Assembly (NCBI RefSeq): GCF_001544575.2
Contig: NZ_FCNY02000002.1
Coordinates: forward strand, 434,001-498,000
Direction: 5' to 3'
From: Caballeronia cordobensis
GTDB lineage: Bacteria; Pseudomonadota; Gammaproteobacteria; Burkholderiales; Burkholderiaceae
DNA length: 64,000 bases
In this document: positions 46,072-54,750 of the stretch, one piece after another
How positions within the stretch are numbered: the stretch's first letter is position 1
Layout: every line of letters begins with the position of its first letter
Translations under genes and position numbers: made by a program
The notes under the pieces: generated by a model
Told to the model about the DNA's origin: nothing
Databases searched by the model: none
What the model saw: the letters and a program-made list of their open reading frames with translations, nothing else

Positions 46072-47565
46072 ATGGCCCAGTTCAGTGCTTCCGGCAATTC
46101 AGCCCTGCCGCAATATCAAGAGCAGACAGAGGATCATGATCCCAGTCTGCCCGCCGGTTACAGCGACCGCCTCTATAACGAGGATCTTGCCCCGCTGAAG
46201 AATCAGACCTGGGGCGCCTACAACATCTTCGCGTTCTGGATGTCCGACGTGCACAGCGTCGGCGGCTACGTGTTCGCCGGCAGCCTCTTCGCGCTCGGCC
46301 TGACGAGCTGGCAAGTGCTCGTGTCGCTGTTGATCGGCATCGGCCTCGTGAACGTGCTGTGCAACCTGATCGCCAAGCCGAGCCAGGTTGCGGGCGTGCC
46401 GTATCCCGTCGCGTGCCGCGCCACCTTCGGCGTGCTCGGCGCGAACATTCCCGCGGTGATTCGCGGACTCATCGCGGTGGCGTGGTACGGCATCCAGACG
46501 TATCTGGCGTCGAGCGCGCTCGTCATCGTCGTGCTGAAGTTCGTGCCGTCGCTGATGCCTTATGCCGATGTCCACAAGTACGGCTTCGTCGGGCTCTCGG
46601 CGCTCGGCTGGGCGGGCTTCATGCTGCTCTGGGTGCTGCAGGCCGTGGTGTTCTGGCGCGGCATGGAGATGATCAAGAAGTTCATCGACTTCGCCGGCCC
46701 CGCCGTGTATGTCGTGATGTTCATTCTCGCCGGCTACATGGTGTGGCGCGCGGGCCTCGGGAACATCGGGCTGAATCTCGGCGGCGTGAAGTATCACGGC
46801 ATGGAAGTGATTCCGGTGATGATCACGGCGATCTCGCTGGTCGTGTCGTACTTCTCCGGTCCGATGCTCAACTTCGGCGACTTCTCGCGCTACGGCAAGA
46901 GCTTTCGCAGCGTGAAGCGCGGCAATTTCTGGGGCCTGCCGGTCAACTTCCTGGCGTTCTCGCTCGTGACCGTCATTACCACCGCGGCGACGCTGCCGGT
47001 GTTCGGCCAGTTGATCACCGATCCGGTGGAGACGGTCGGCCGCATCGATCATCCGTCTGCGGTGATTCTCGGCGCGCTGACCTTCACGATCGCGACCATC
47101 GGCATCAATATCGTCGCGAACTTCGTGTCGCCGGCCTTCGACTTCTCGAACGTCGCGCCCAAGCTCATCAGCTGGCGCATGGGCGGGATGATGGCGGCGG
47201 TCGCGTCGATCTTCATCACGCCGTGGAATCTCTTCAACAACCCGGCCGTGATCCACTACACGCTCGATATTCTCGGCAGCTTCATCGGACCGTTGTATGG
47301 CGTGCTGATTCTCGATTTTTATCTCGTGAAGCGCGGCAAGCTCTCCGTCGACGATCTCTACACGGTGTCCGAGACGGGCAAGTACTGGTACACGAAGGGC
47401 GTGAACCGCCGCGCGGTGATGGCGCTCGTGCCGGCCGCCGTGCTCGCGACGCTCTGCGTGATGGTGCCGTCGCTGGAAGGCGCCGCGAACTTCTCGTGGT
47501 TCATCGGTGCGGGGCTGGGCGCGGTGTTCTATTACTTCCTCGCCGCCCGCAAGCAGCAGCATTAA
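46072..47565 (+). CDS. NCS1-family nucleobase/allantoin:cation symporter
   Basis: A 497-residue inner-membrane transporter with about twelve helices. The NCS1 signatures are YNEDLAPLKNQTWGAYNIFAFWMSDVHSVGGYVFAGSLF, PYPVACRATFGVLGANIPA, and NFGDFSRYGKSFRSVKRGNFWGLP. Homologs carry allantoin, hydantoins, uracil or cytosine. The cluster makes allantoin or another ureide the best guess. AAGGAG lies five bases before the ATG. Confidence 0.93.
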   Translation: MAQFSASGNSALPQYQEQTEDHDPSLPAGYSDRLYNEDLAPLKNQTWGAYNIFAFWMSDVHSVGGYVFAGSLFALGLTSWQVLVSLLIGIGLVNVLCNLIAKPSQVAGVPYPVACRATFGVLGANIPAVIRGLIAVAWYGIQTYLASSALVIVVLKFVPSLMPYADVHKYGFVGLSALGWAGFMLLWVLQAVVFWRGMEMIKKFIDFAGPAVYVVMFILAGYMVWRAGLGNIGLNLGGVKYHGMEVIPVMITAISLVVSYFSGPMLNFGDFSRYGKSFRSVKRGNFWGLPVNFLAFSLVTVITTAATLPVFGQLITDPVETVGRIDHPSAVILGALTFTIATIGINIVANFVSPAFDFSNVAPKLISWRMGGMMAAVASIFITPWNLFNNPAVIHYTLDILGSFIGPLYGVLILDFYLVKRGKLSVDDLYTVSETGKYWYTKGVNRRAVMALVPAAVLATLCVMVPSLEGAANFSWFIGAGLGAVFYYFLAARKQQH

Positions 47566-47577
47566 AGGAGCATGGCA

Positions 47578-48312
47578 ATGCGCATCAAACTGATCAATCC
47601 GAACACCACGCAGCGCATGACCGATGCGATGGGCCGCTGCGCGCGGGAGGTCGCCGCGCCCGGCACGGAGATCGTCGCCGTGAGTCCGACGATGGGCCCG
47701 CCGTCCATCGAAGGCTATTACGACGAAGCCGTCGCCTCGCTCGGCCTGCTGGCGGAAGTGCAGGCCGGAGAAAAGCAGGGTTTCGACGGCTACGTGATCG
47801 CCTGCTTCGGCGATCCGGCCCTCTACGCCGCCCGCGAACTGGCGCGCGGACCGGTAATCGGCATCGCGGAAGCGGCGATGCACGCGGCGAGTGTCATCGC
47901 GCCGGGCTTTTCGGTCGTGACGACCTTGCAGCGCACCTGCGGCATGGCGTGGCATCTGGCGGAGCGTTACGGCATGACGCGCTTTTGCAAGAACGTCCGC
48001 GCGACCGACGTCCCCGTGCTGGAACTGGACGAGCCGGGTTCGCCCGCGCGCCAGACGATCATCGACGAATGCCGGCGCGCGCTCGACGAGGACGGCTCGG
48101 ACGCCATCGTGCTCGGCTGCGCGGGCATGGCCGAGTTCTGCCGCGAGGTGGAAGACGCGATCGGCGCGCCGGTGGTTGAGGGCGTAACGGCGGCGGTGAA
48201 GTGGGCGGAGGCGCTCATCGCGCTCAAGCTGCACACGGCGAAACGCGGCGATTTCGCGCGGCCGCTGGCGAAACGGTACGACGGCGTGCTGTCGGATTTC
48301 AGCCCCCGCTGA
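47578..48312 (+). CDS. Asp/Glu/hydantoin racemase family protein (probable allantoin racemase)
   Basis: A 244-residue cofactor-independent racemase. The two catalytic cysteines are Cys76 (VIACFGDP) and Cys181 (VLGCAGM). MRIKLINPNTTQ is the typical start of hydantoin/allantoin racemases. Two ATGs are close together. The one at 47578 is 7 bases after AAGGAG and is chosen over 47572. Next to a permease and puuE it would make (R)-allantoin usable. Confidence 0.9.
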   Translation: MRIKLINPNTTQRMTDAMGRCAREVAAPGTEIVAVSPTMGPPSIEGYYDEAVASLGLLAEVQAGEKQGFDGYVIACFGDPALYAARELARGPVIGIAEAAMHAASVIAPGFSVVTTLQRTCGMAWHLAERYGMTRFCKNVRATDVPVLELDEPGSPARQTIIDECRRALDEDGSDAIVLGCAGMAEFCREVEDAIGAPVVEGVTAAVKWAEALIALKLHTAKRGDFARPLAKRYDGVLSDFSPR

Positions 48313-48402
48313 TGGCGTTTGCGCCGAGGCACATACACCTGACGTGACCCGCATTATCTGCCCTGATGTATGGGCGCGTCAGGGCCTTTTCGCTACACTG
48401 AA

Positions 48403-48412
48403 TCGTCGACAA
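48403..48412. promoter_or_regulatory. TCGTCGACAA, third candidate GntR operator, before puuE
   Basis: Matches the TTGTCGACAA palindrome at 9 of 10 positions. It follows a TACACT -10-like hexamer at 48394-48399, so it would cover the transcription start of puuE. A -35 box is not clear. Confidence 0.4.
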
Positions 48413-48439
48413 TCCGTCCCCACCCGTCCTATCCAAGCC

Positions 48440-49390
48440 ATGTCACTCGATCCGAACTACCCACGCGACCTGATCGGCTACGGCCGCCATCCCGTGCAGG
48501 CGAACTGGCCGGGACGCGCGCGCGTCGCCGTGCAATTCGTGCTCAATTACGAAGAAGGCGGTGAAAACTGCGTCCTGCACGGCGATCCGGGCTCGGAGCA
48601 GTTTCTGTCGGAGATCGTGGGCGCGGCGGCGTATCCGTCGCGTCACATGAGCATGGAATCGATCTACGAATACGGCTCGCGCGCGGGCGTGTGGCGCATC
48701 CTGCGCGAATTCGAGAAGCGCGGCCTGCCGATGACGATTTTCGGCGTCGGCATGGCGATCGAGCGGCATCCGGAAGTGGCGAAGGCTTTTGTCGAACTGG
48801 GCCACGAGATCGCGTGTCATGGCTATCGCTGGATTCACTATCAGGACATGTCGCCGGAACGCGAGGCGGAGCACATGCGCCTCGGCATGGAAGCGATCGA
48901 ACGCGTGACGGGCGTGCGGCCGCTCGGCTGGTACACCGGGCGCGACAGTCCGAACACGCATCGGCTGGTTGCGGAATACGGCGGCTTTCTCTACGACTCG
49001 GACAATTATGGCGACGATCTGCCGTTCTGGACCGAAGTCGAAGTGACGGGCGGCGCGAAGCAGCCGCACCTGATCGTGCCGTACACGCTCGACACGAACG
49101 ACATGCGCTTCGCGACGCCGCAAGGCTTCAACACGGGCGAGCACTTCTTCACGTATCTGAGAGACGCGTTCGACGTGCTCTACGAAGAAGGCGACGAAGC
49201 GCCGAAGATGCTGTCCATCGGGATGCACTGCCGCCTGCTCGGACGCCCCGGACGCTTGCGCGGACTGCAGAAGTTCCTCGATCACATCGAGAAGCACGAT
49301 CGCGTGTGGGTGACGCGGCGTATCGACATCGCGCGTCACTGGCGCGAGCAACATCCTTTCGAAAAAGCTCATAACGGGACGGCGGCATGA
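48440..49390 (+). CDS. puuE: Allantoinase PuuE
   Basis: Metal-independent allantoinase with a polysaccharide-deacetylase (NodB) fold. It hydrolyses allantoin to allantoate. It has 316 residues. The family segments are YPRDLIGYGRHPVQANWPG, FVLNYEEGGENCVLHGD, SMESIYEYGSRAGVWRILREFE, GHEIACHGYRWIHYQ and GWYTGRDSPNTHRLV. It starts a puuE-uraD-alc-allA group. The stop overlaps uraD by four bases. Confidence 0.95.
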   Translation: MSLDPNYPRDLIGYGRHPVQANWPGRARVAVQFVLNYEEGGENCVLHGDPGSEQFLSEIVGAAAYPSRHMSMESIYEYGSRAGVWRILREFEKRGLPMTIFGVGMAIERHPEVAKAFVELGHEIACHGYRWIHYQDMSPEREAEHMRLGMEAIERVTGVRPLGWYTGRDSPNTHRLVAEYGGFLYDSDNYGDDLPFWTEVEVTGGAKQPHLIVPYTLDTNDMRFATPQGFNTGEHFFTYLRDAFDVLYEEGDEAPKMLSIGMHCRLLGRPGRLRGLQKFLDHIEKHDRVWVTRRIDIARHWREQHPFEKAHNGTAA

Positions 49391-49908
49391 AGGCGATGCA
49401 TTACACACTCGACCAACTCAACTCCATGCCCGCCGACACGTTCGTGACGGTGCTGGCCGGCATCTTCGAACATTCGCCGTGGGTGCCGCAAGCCGCGGCG
49501 GCGCAGCGTCCGTTCGGCGATATCGACGCGCTGCACACGGCGATGTCGAAGATCGTCGAAACCGCCGGCGAAGAGAAGCAGCTCGCGCTCATCAACGCGC
49601 ACCCGGAACTCGCGGGCAAGGCGGCGGTGCGCGGCGAACTGACGGCCGAATCGACGCGCGAGCAGAGCGGCGCGGGGCTGAACCTCTGCACCCAGGAAGA
49701 GTTCGACAGATTGCAGGCGCTGAACAAGGCGTATCGCGACAAGTTCGGCTTTCCCTTCATTCTCGCCGTGCGGGGCTATGACCGCCACGGCATCATCGCG
49801 AACTTCGAAAAGCGCGTGAATCACGACCGCGCCGAAGAGCTTCGCACGAGTCTCGATCAGATTTACCGGATCGCGCGCTTCAGGCTGGACGACCTGATCC
49901 AGCACTGA
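49387..49908 (+). CDS. uraD: 2-oxo-4-hydroxy-4-carboxy-5-ureidoimidazoline (OHCU) decarboxylase
   Basis: Decarboxylates OHCU to (S)-allantoin. It has 173 residues. The conserved motifs are the [17 protein letters not shown] start, [15 protein letters not shown] (catalytic His region), [13 protein letters not shown] and [15 protein letters not shown]. It is coupled to puuE. Confidence 0.95.
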   Translation: MKAMHYTLDQLNSMPADTFVTVLAGIFEHSPWVPQAAAAQRPFGDIDALHTAMSKIVETAGEEKQLALINAHPELAGKAAVRGELTAESTREQSGAGLNLCTQEEFDRLQALNKAYRDKFGFPFILAVRGYDRHGIIANFEKRVNHDRAEELRTSLDQIYRIARFRLDDLIQH

Positions 49909-49958
49909 GCGCGGCTCGATCCGCTTTCACCGCAACCGAAACCCCAAGGACGAAGACA

Positions 49959-50969
49959 ATGGCAATTCCGACACTCGATCCCAACGCGCCCGAATTCACG
50001 CGCCGCTATGTGAACCTCGCGGACCCGCGTCTGGGCGCGCAGGCACTGGAGGCGAGCGACGATTTCTTCGCGCCGAAGGAACGCATGCTGAACCCCGAGC
50101 CGGCGGTGTTCATTCCCGGCAAGTTCGACGATCACGGCAAGTGGATGGACGGCTGGGAAACCCGCCGCAAGCGCACGACGGGCTATGACTGGTGCGTCGT
50201 CAAGCTGGCGCGGCCGGGCGTGATCAAGGGCATCGATATCGATACGAGCCACTTCACCGGCAATTTCCCGCCGGCGGCGTCGATCGAGGGCGCGCATGTC
50301 GTCGAAGGCGCGCCGAATCAATCGACGCAATGGACCGAAATCGTCCCGTCGACGACGCTGCAGGGCAACAGCCATCACTACCTCGACATCACGGCCGAGC
50401 AGCCGTTCACGCATCTGCGCGTGAACGTCTATCCGGATGGCGGTATCGCGCGTCTGCGTGTGTATGGCCAGCCGCAACTCGACTGGCGCAATGCGGATCG
50501 CAGCCAGCTCGTCGATCTCGGCGCGATGGAAAACGGCGCCTATCTGGTCGGCACGAACAACCAGCACTTCGGACTTGCCTCGACGCTGCTCATGCCGGGC
50601 CGCGGCGTGAACATGGGCGACGGCTGGGAAACGCGCCGCCGCCGCGAGCCGGGCAACGACTGGTGCATCGTCGCGCTGGCGCAGCCGGGCGTCATCAAGA
50701 AAGTCGAAGTGGATACGGCGCACTTCAAGGGCAACTATCCGGACCGCTGCTCGCTGCAGGCGGCGTATGTCACGGGCGGCACGGACAGCTCGCTCGTCAC
50801 GCAGGCGATGTTCTGGCCCGTGCTGCTCGGCGAACAGAAGCTGCAGATGGACAAGCAGCATTTCTTCGAGTCGGAGCTCGCGGCGCTCGGCCCCGTGACG
50901 CATGTGCGCTTCAACATCTATCCCGACGGCGGCGTGTCGCGTCTTCGTCTCTTCGGCACGCTTGCATAA
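49959..50969 (+). CDS. alc: Allantoicase
   Basis: Splits allantoate into ureidoglycolate and urea. It has 336 residues and shows the two homologous halves of the family: [21 protein letters not shown] and, about 160 residues later, [21 protein letters not shown]. Each is followed by GVIK and DT[SA]HF. It shares one base with the next gene (TAATG). Confidence 0.96.
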   Translation: MAIPTLDPNAPEFTRRYVNLADPRLGAQALEASDDFFAPKERMLNPEPAVFIPGKFDDHGKWMDGWETRRKRTTGYDWCVVKLARPGVIKGIDIDTSHFTGNFPPAASIEGAHVVEGAPNQSTQWTEIVPSTTLQGNSHHYLDITAEQPFTHLRVNVYPDGGIARLRVYGQPQLDWRNADRSQLVDLGAMENGAYLVGTNNQHFGLASTLLMPGRGVNMGDGWETRRRREPGNDWCIVALAQPGVIKKVEVDTAHFKGNYPDRCSLQAAYVTGGTDSSLVTQAMFWPVLLGEQKLQMDKQHFFESELAALGPVTHVRFNIYPDGGVSRLRLFGTLA

Positions 50970-51472
50970 TGAAAAAACTCGCTATCGAACCGTTGACGCG
51001 CGCTGCGTTCGAGCCTTATGGCGATGTCATCGAACTCGATGGCGCGAAGCAGATTCCGATCAACCTGGGCACCACGATCCGTTTTCACGACCTGTGCGAT
51101 GTCGACGTCGAAGAGCAGGGCGGTCACACGCTCGTGAATCTTTTTCGCGGACAGCCGCGCGCGCTGCCGTTCGAGTGCAGGATGATGGAACGGCATCCGC
51201 TCGGCAGCCAGGCGTTCATTCCGCTCGACGACCGGCCGTATCTCGTGGTCGTCGCGCCCGCGGGCGAACTCGACGAATCGAAGATTCGCGCCTTCGTCAC
51301 GAGCGGCTGGCAGGGCGTGAACTACGCGCGAGGCGTGTGGCACCATCCGCTGCTCTCGCTCGGCAAGGTGAGCGATTTCGTCGTGGTCGATCGGGGCGGC
51401 GGTGAAGGGCACAACCTCAACGAGCAGGATCTGAAAGAATCGCTCTGGCTGACCGAGGACGCGATGCGCTGA
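50969..51472 (+). CDS. allA: Ureidoglycolate lyase
   Basis: Breaks ureidoglycolate into glyoxylate and urea. It has 167 residues with a cupin-like fold. Conserved parts are [47 protein letters not shown] and [13 protein letters not shown]. It ends the puuE-uraD-alc-allA group. Confidence 0.95.
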   Translation: MKKLAIEPLTRAAFEPYGDVIELDGAKQIPINLGTTIRFHDLCDVDVEEQGGHTLVNLFRGQPRALPFECRMMERHPLGSQAFIPLDDRPYLVVVAPAGELDESKIRAFVTSGWQGVNYARGVWHHPLLSLGKVSDFVVVDRGGGEGHNLNEQDLKESLWLTEDAMR

Positions 51473-51500
51473 TGCGTTCGGCTCGCGTGGTTTGATTGAA

Positions 51501-51530
51501 GGACCGGTGATCTCGCCGGTCCTTTTTTTT
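51501..51530 (+). terminator. Terminator after allA
   Basis: GGACCGG (51501-51507) with CCGGTCC (51516-51522), followed by eight T. Confidence 0.92.
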
Positions 51531-51615
51531 CGTCCCGCGCGGCGCCGACGTCAAAAATCCGGAGCGGCTAAGATGGACGCCTCATTCCGATGCGCACATG
51601 AAGAGGCCCGACCGC

Positions 51616-52620
51616 ATGATCGATTTACGCAGCGATACCGTTACCCGTCCCAGTCAGCCGATGCTCGCCGCGATGTCGGCAGCGCCTGTCGGCGACGACG
51701 TCTGGGGCGACGATCCCACTGTGCTCGCACTCCAGTCCACGCTCGCCAGCCGCACGGGCAAGGAAGCGGGCCTGTTCTTCCCGAGCGGCACGCAGAGCAA
51801 TCTCGCCGCGTTGATGGCGCATTGCGCGCGCGGCGACGAGTACATCGTCGGACAGTCGGCGCACACGTACAAATACGAAGGCGGCGGGGCCGCGGTGCTC
51901 GGCAGCATCCAGCCGCAGCCGATCGAAAACGCGCCCGACGGATCGTTGCCGCTCGACAAGATCGCAGCCGCGATCAAGCCGATCGACAACCACTTCGCGC
52001 GCACGAAGCTGCTCGCGCTGGAGAACACCATCGGCGGGAAGGTGCTGTCTGCCGATTATGTCGCGAAGGCGACGCAGCTCGCGCGCGATCGCGGTCTGTC
52101 GACGCATCTCGACGGGGCGCGCGTGTTCAATGCGGCGGTGGCGTCGGACAAACCAGTCGCGGATCTGTGCGCGCCGTTCGATACCGTGTCAATCTGCTTT
52201 TCGAAGGGGCTGGGCGCGCCGGTGGGCTCGGTGCTGGTCGGGCCGAAAGCGTTGATCGACGCCGCGAGCCGTTGGCGCAAGGTGCTGGGCGGCGGCATGC
52301 GTCAGTCGGGCCTGCTCGCGGCGGCGTGTCTGTATGCGCTGGACAATCACGTCGATGGGCTCGCAGAGGATCACGCGAACGCCGCGCATCTCGCGGCCGG
52401 TCTCGCGCAAATCGAGCCGCTCCAGATCGACTCGCACGCGACGAACATGGTCTTCGCGCAGATTCCCGAGGCGCATTGCGCACCGCTCGAAGCTTTTCTG
52501 AAGGAGCGGGGCATCCTCACGCAGATGCTCTACGCGTCGCGCTTCGTCACGCATCGGGATGTGTCGCGGGAAGACATCGACACGGTGATCCGCGCAGTGA
52601 AAGACTACTTCGCGCGTTAA
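51616..52620 (+). CDS. ltaE: Low-specificity L-threonine aldolase
   Basis: PLP enzyme that splits L-threonine or allo-threonine to glycine and acetaldehyde. It has 334 residues from the ATG at 51616, which opens the family start MIDLRSDTVTRPS. An ATG at 51598 would add six residues. The PLP lysine is about 197 in FSKGLGAPVGS. GLFFPSGTQSNLAALMAH is the substrate-side motif. It sits between allA and puuD but has no known step in urate breakdown. Confidence 0.93.
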   Translation: MIDLRSDTVTRPSQPMLAAMSAAPVGDDVWGDDPTVLALQSTLASRTGKEAGLFFPSGTQSNLAALMAHCARGDEYIVGQSAHTYKYEGGGAAVLGSIQPQPIENAPDGSLPLDKIAAAIKPIDNHFARTKLLALENTIGGKVLSADYVAKATQLARDRGLSTHLDGARVFNAAVASDKPVADLCAPFDTVSICFSKGLGAPVGSVLVGPKALIDAASRWRKVLGGGMRQSGLLAAACLYALDNHVDGLAEDHANAAHLAAGLAQIEPLQIDSHATNMVFAQIPEAHCAPLEAFLKERGILTQMLYASRFVTHRDVSREDIDTVIRAVKDYFAR

Positions 52621-52625
52621 AAATG

Positions 52626-52660
52626 AAAAAGCCGCGTTTCAAACTGAAGCGCGGCTTTTT
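52626..52660. terminator. Bidirectional terminator between ltaE and puuD
   Basis: An 11-bp stem GCCGCGTTTCA/TGAAGCGCGGC with one G-T pair, flanked by five A and five T, between converging stops. Confidence 0.92.
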
Positions 52661-52673
52661 GCTCAACCCAAGC

Positions 52674-53867
52674 TTATTCCACCGCGCCGCCGGCGAACCA
52701 CGCCGCCACCTTCTGGCGCTCCGCATCCGTCATTTGCGTCACGTTGCCAAGCGGCATCGCTTTGAGCGTCACCGCCTGCTGGTGCACGCGCTGCGCGTTC
52801 TGCTTGATCTCGGCGGGCGTATCCAGCAACACGCCGGAGGGTGCGCTGCCCATCATCGTCGGATGCGCGGAGTGGCACGTCGCGCAGCGCTGCTGGATGA
52901 TCGGCTGAATGTCGGCGACCTTGATCGTCGGCGCGCCAGCGGCTTGCGCAACCGGCACCGTGGGCGCGGGCATCGTCCAGGCGAACGCGCCGAGCACCAG
53001 CACGAGACCTGCGACCGGCATGTACCACAACACCTGGCCGCGGTGGCGCATCACGAAGAACTGGCGAATCAGCGCGCCCGCCAGCATGATGAGCACGAGC
53101 AGCACCCAGTTGTACTTGTGCGTGTAGGTCATCGCGTAGTGGTTCGACAGCATCGCGAACACCACCGGCAGCGTGAAATACGTGTTGTGCACCGAGCGCT
53201 GCTTGCCGCGCTTGCCGTAGATCGCGTTCGGCGTCTCGCCCTTGAGCATCGCGGCGACCATCTTGCGCTGGCCCGGAATGATGACGAAGAACACGTTCGC
53301 CGACATGATCGTCGCGATCATCGCGCCGGTGATCAGATACGCGGCGCGGCCGGCGAACACGTGACACGCGATCCACGCGGCGACCAGCACATAGATGCCC
53401 ACGCAAATGCCGAGCAGCTTGTCGTTGGTGCCGAGCAGGCGGCACAGCGAGTCGTAGACGATCCAGCCGGCCATCAGAAAGCCGAGCGCGGCGGATACGG
53501 CGACGACCGGGCCCATGTCGAGCACGTTCTTGTCGATGAGATAGGTGCTCGGCGACATCAGATACAGCACCAAGAAGAGGCCGAAGCCCGACATCCACGT
53601 GGTGTACGACGGCCAGAACGACCAGTGCAGATGCTCGGGCATGTCGGACGGCGCGACCGAATACTTCTGCATGTGATAGAAGCCGCCGCCGTGAACGTGC
53701 CAGAAGTCGCCGAACACGCCGCGCCGGCGCGCGTTCGGATCCGTGGGCGGTTTCAAACTGTTGTCGAGCGCGACGAAGTAGAACGATTCGCCGATCCATG
53801 CGATCGCGACGATGACGTGCAGACAGCGCAATACGAGATTGAGCCAGTCGGTGACAAAGCCTTCCAT
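52674..53867 (-). CDS. puuD: Urate hydroxylase PuuD (membrane, cytochrome c domain)
   Basis: Oxidises urate to 5-hydroxyisourate. It has 397 residues. The first ~310 form an eight-helix urate-oxidase N-terminal membrane domain (LNLVLRCLHVIVAIAWIGESFYF, FWHVHGGGFYHMQKY, WPSYTTWMSGFGLF). The last 70 are a c-type cytochrome with CATCH at 328-332 and a probable distal Met ligand in LKAMPLGN. This design feeds electrons to the respiratory chain instead of making peroxide. The ATG at 53867 has GGAGG upstream; a GTG four codons earlier is possible. It is likely cotranscribed with uraH. Confidence 0.94.
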   Translation of the reverse strand: MEGFVTDWLNLVLRCLHVIVAIAWIGESFYFVALDNSLKPPTDPNARRRGVFGDFWHVHGGGFYHMQKYSVAPSDMPEHLHWSFWPSYTTWMSGFGLFLVLYLMSPSTYLIDKNVLDMGPVVAVSAALGFLMAGWIVYDSLCRLLGTNDKLLGICVGIYVLVAAWIACHVFAGRAAYLITGAMIATIMSANVFFVIIPGQRKMVAAMLKGETPNAIYGKRGKQRSVHNTYFTLPVVFAMLSNHYAMTYTHKYNWVLLVLIMLAGALIRQFFVMRHRGQVLWYMPVAGLVLVLGAFAWTMPAPTVPVAQAAGAPTIKVADIQPIIQQRCATCHSAHPTMMGSAPSGVLLDTPAEIKQNAQRVHQQAVTLKAMPLGNVTQMTDAERQKVAAWFAGGAVE

Positions 53868-53933
53868 GTACTCCTCCACTACCGATTTATGTGCTTGTGG
53901 GGTCCAAGCTGTGTTTTGTCTTTCGCTTTTGGC

Positions 53934-54287
53934 TTAGCTTCCGCGATACGTGCTGTAAGCCCACGGCGACACGAGCAGCGGCACGTGATAGTGCGCGCCC
54001 GAATCCGCAATGCCGAAGCGCAGCACGACGCGATCGACGAAGCGCGGCTCGGGCACTTTCACGCCGAGCGTTGCGAAGTAATCGCCCGCATGGAACACGA
54101 GTTCGTATTCGCCGGTTTCGAGATCGGCGCCTTCGAGCAGCGGCGCATCGGCGCGGCCGTCGTCGTTCGTGTGGATGGTCTTGATCGCGCGGCGGGTGTC
54201 GCCGTTGAGCGCGAACAGCTCGACTTTGAGATGCGCGCCCGGGCGGCCGTGCGCGGTGTCGAGGACGTGGGTAGTGAGCTTGCCCAT
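53934..54287 (-). CDS. uraH: 5-hydroxyisourate hydrolase
   Basis: Transthyretin-like enzyme that opens 5-hydroxyisourate to OHCU. It has 117 residues. The N-terminal THVLDTAHGRPGAHLKVEL, the middle NDDGRADAPLLEG and the C-terminal YRGS signature that separates HIU hydrolases from transthyretin are all present. There is no signal peptide, so it is cytoplasmic. It acts between PuuD and UraD. Confidence 0.96.
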   Translation of the reverse strand: MGKLTTHVLDTAHGRPGAHLKVELFALNGDTRRAIKTIHTNDDGRADAPLLEGADLETGEYELVFHAGDYFATLGVKVPEPRFVDRVVLRFGIADSGAHYHVPLLVSPWAYSTYRGS

Positions 54288-54750
54288 TCGCAGTTTCCTT
54301 GAGTTGTGCGAGTTCCGGCGTTGCGCATCGATCCGAAATTCGGCACCTGGCTTTCATCGGTGCGTCAGCGGCGGATCGAGGCTCCACGTCAGTGGCTACA
54401 TACCCGTCGGCGTTTCAGATGCGCGCCGTGTACAGCATTGTAGAAATTTGAGACGCGCTGTGCGTCCGCGATAGGAAAGATAATGCCCAACGCATGACAG
54501 CGGCGCGTAAGCCTTGGGATGCGGCTTTCCCGAGGGGCGCTTTTACCGATGCTACGCGCGTCAAAAATCGCGAATATATGGCTGGCGTGAAGACGACTAT
54601 GACGCCAGGTTGATTGCGTCCCGTTTTTTGACCGCGGACAGTGGCCATGCGCGCGAAATCGATGGATTTTCGCGGCGTCCCGAAGACGGCGGCAGACGCT
54701 GGGTAACCGGGGCTTTTCACCGGTTCTCAATCATCTGGAGGCATTTTCCG
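54288..54750. other. uraH / 8-oxoguanine deaminase divergent intergenic region
   Basis: A 463-base gap with no supportable gene. A hairpin AACCGG (54705-54710)/CCGGTT (54720-54725) lies just before the CTGGAGG ribosome site of the deaminase. I find no copy of the TTGTCGACAA palindrome here. Confidence 0.5.

Noticed and set aside
45779..46198. 139-codon open frame before the permease
   Set aside because: Low-complexity Arg/Ala/Pro composition, and it overlaps the permease start.
46099..48354. 751-codon minus-strand open frame
   Set aside because: Antisense of the NCS1 permease and racemase, His/Arg-rich.
54389..54730. 113-codon minus-strand open frame in the uraH/deaminase gap
   Set aside because: No ribosome site and no recognisable domain. 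Treated as non-coding.
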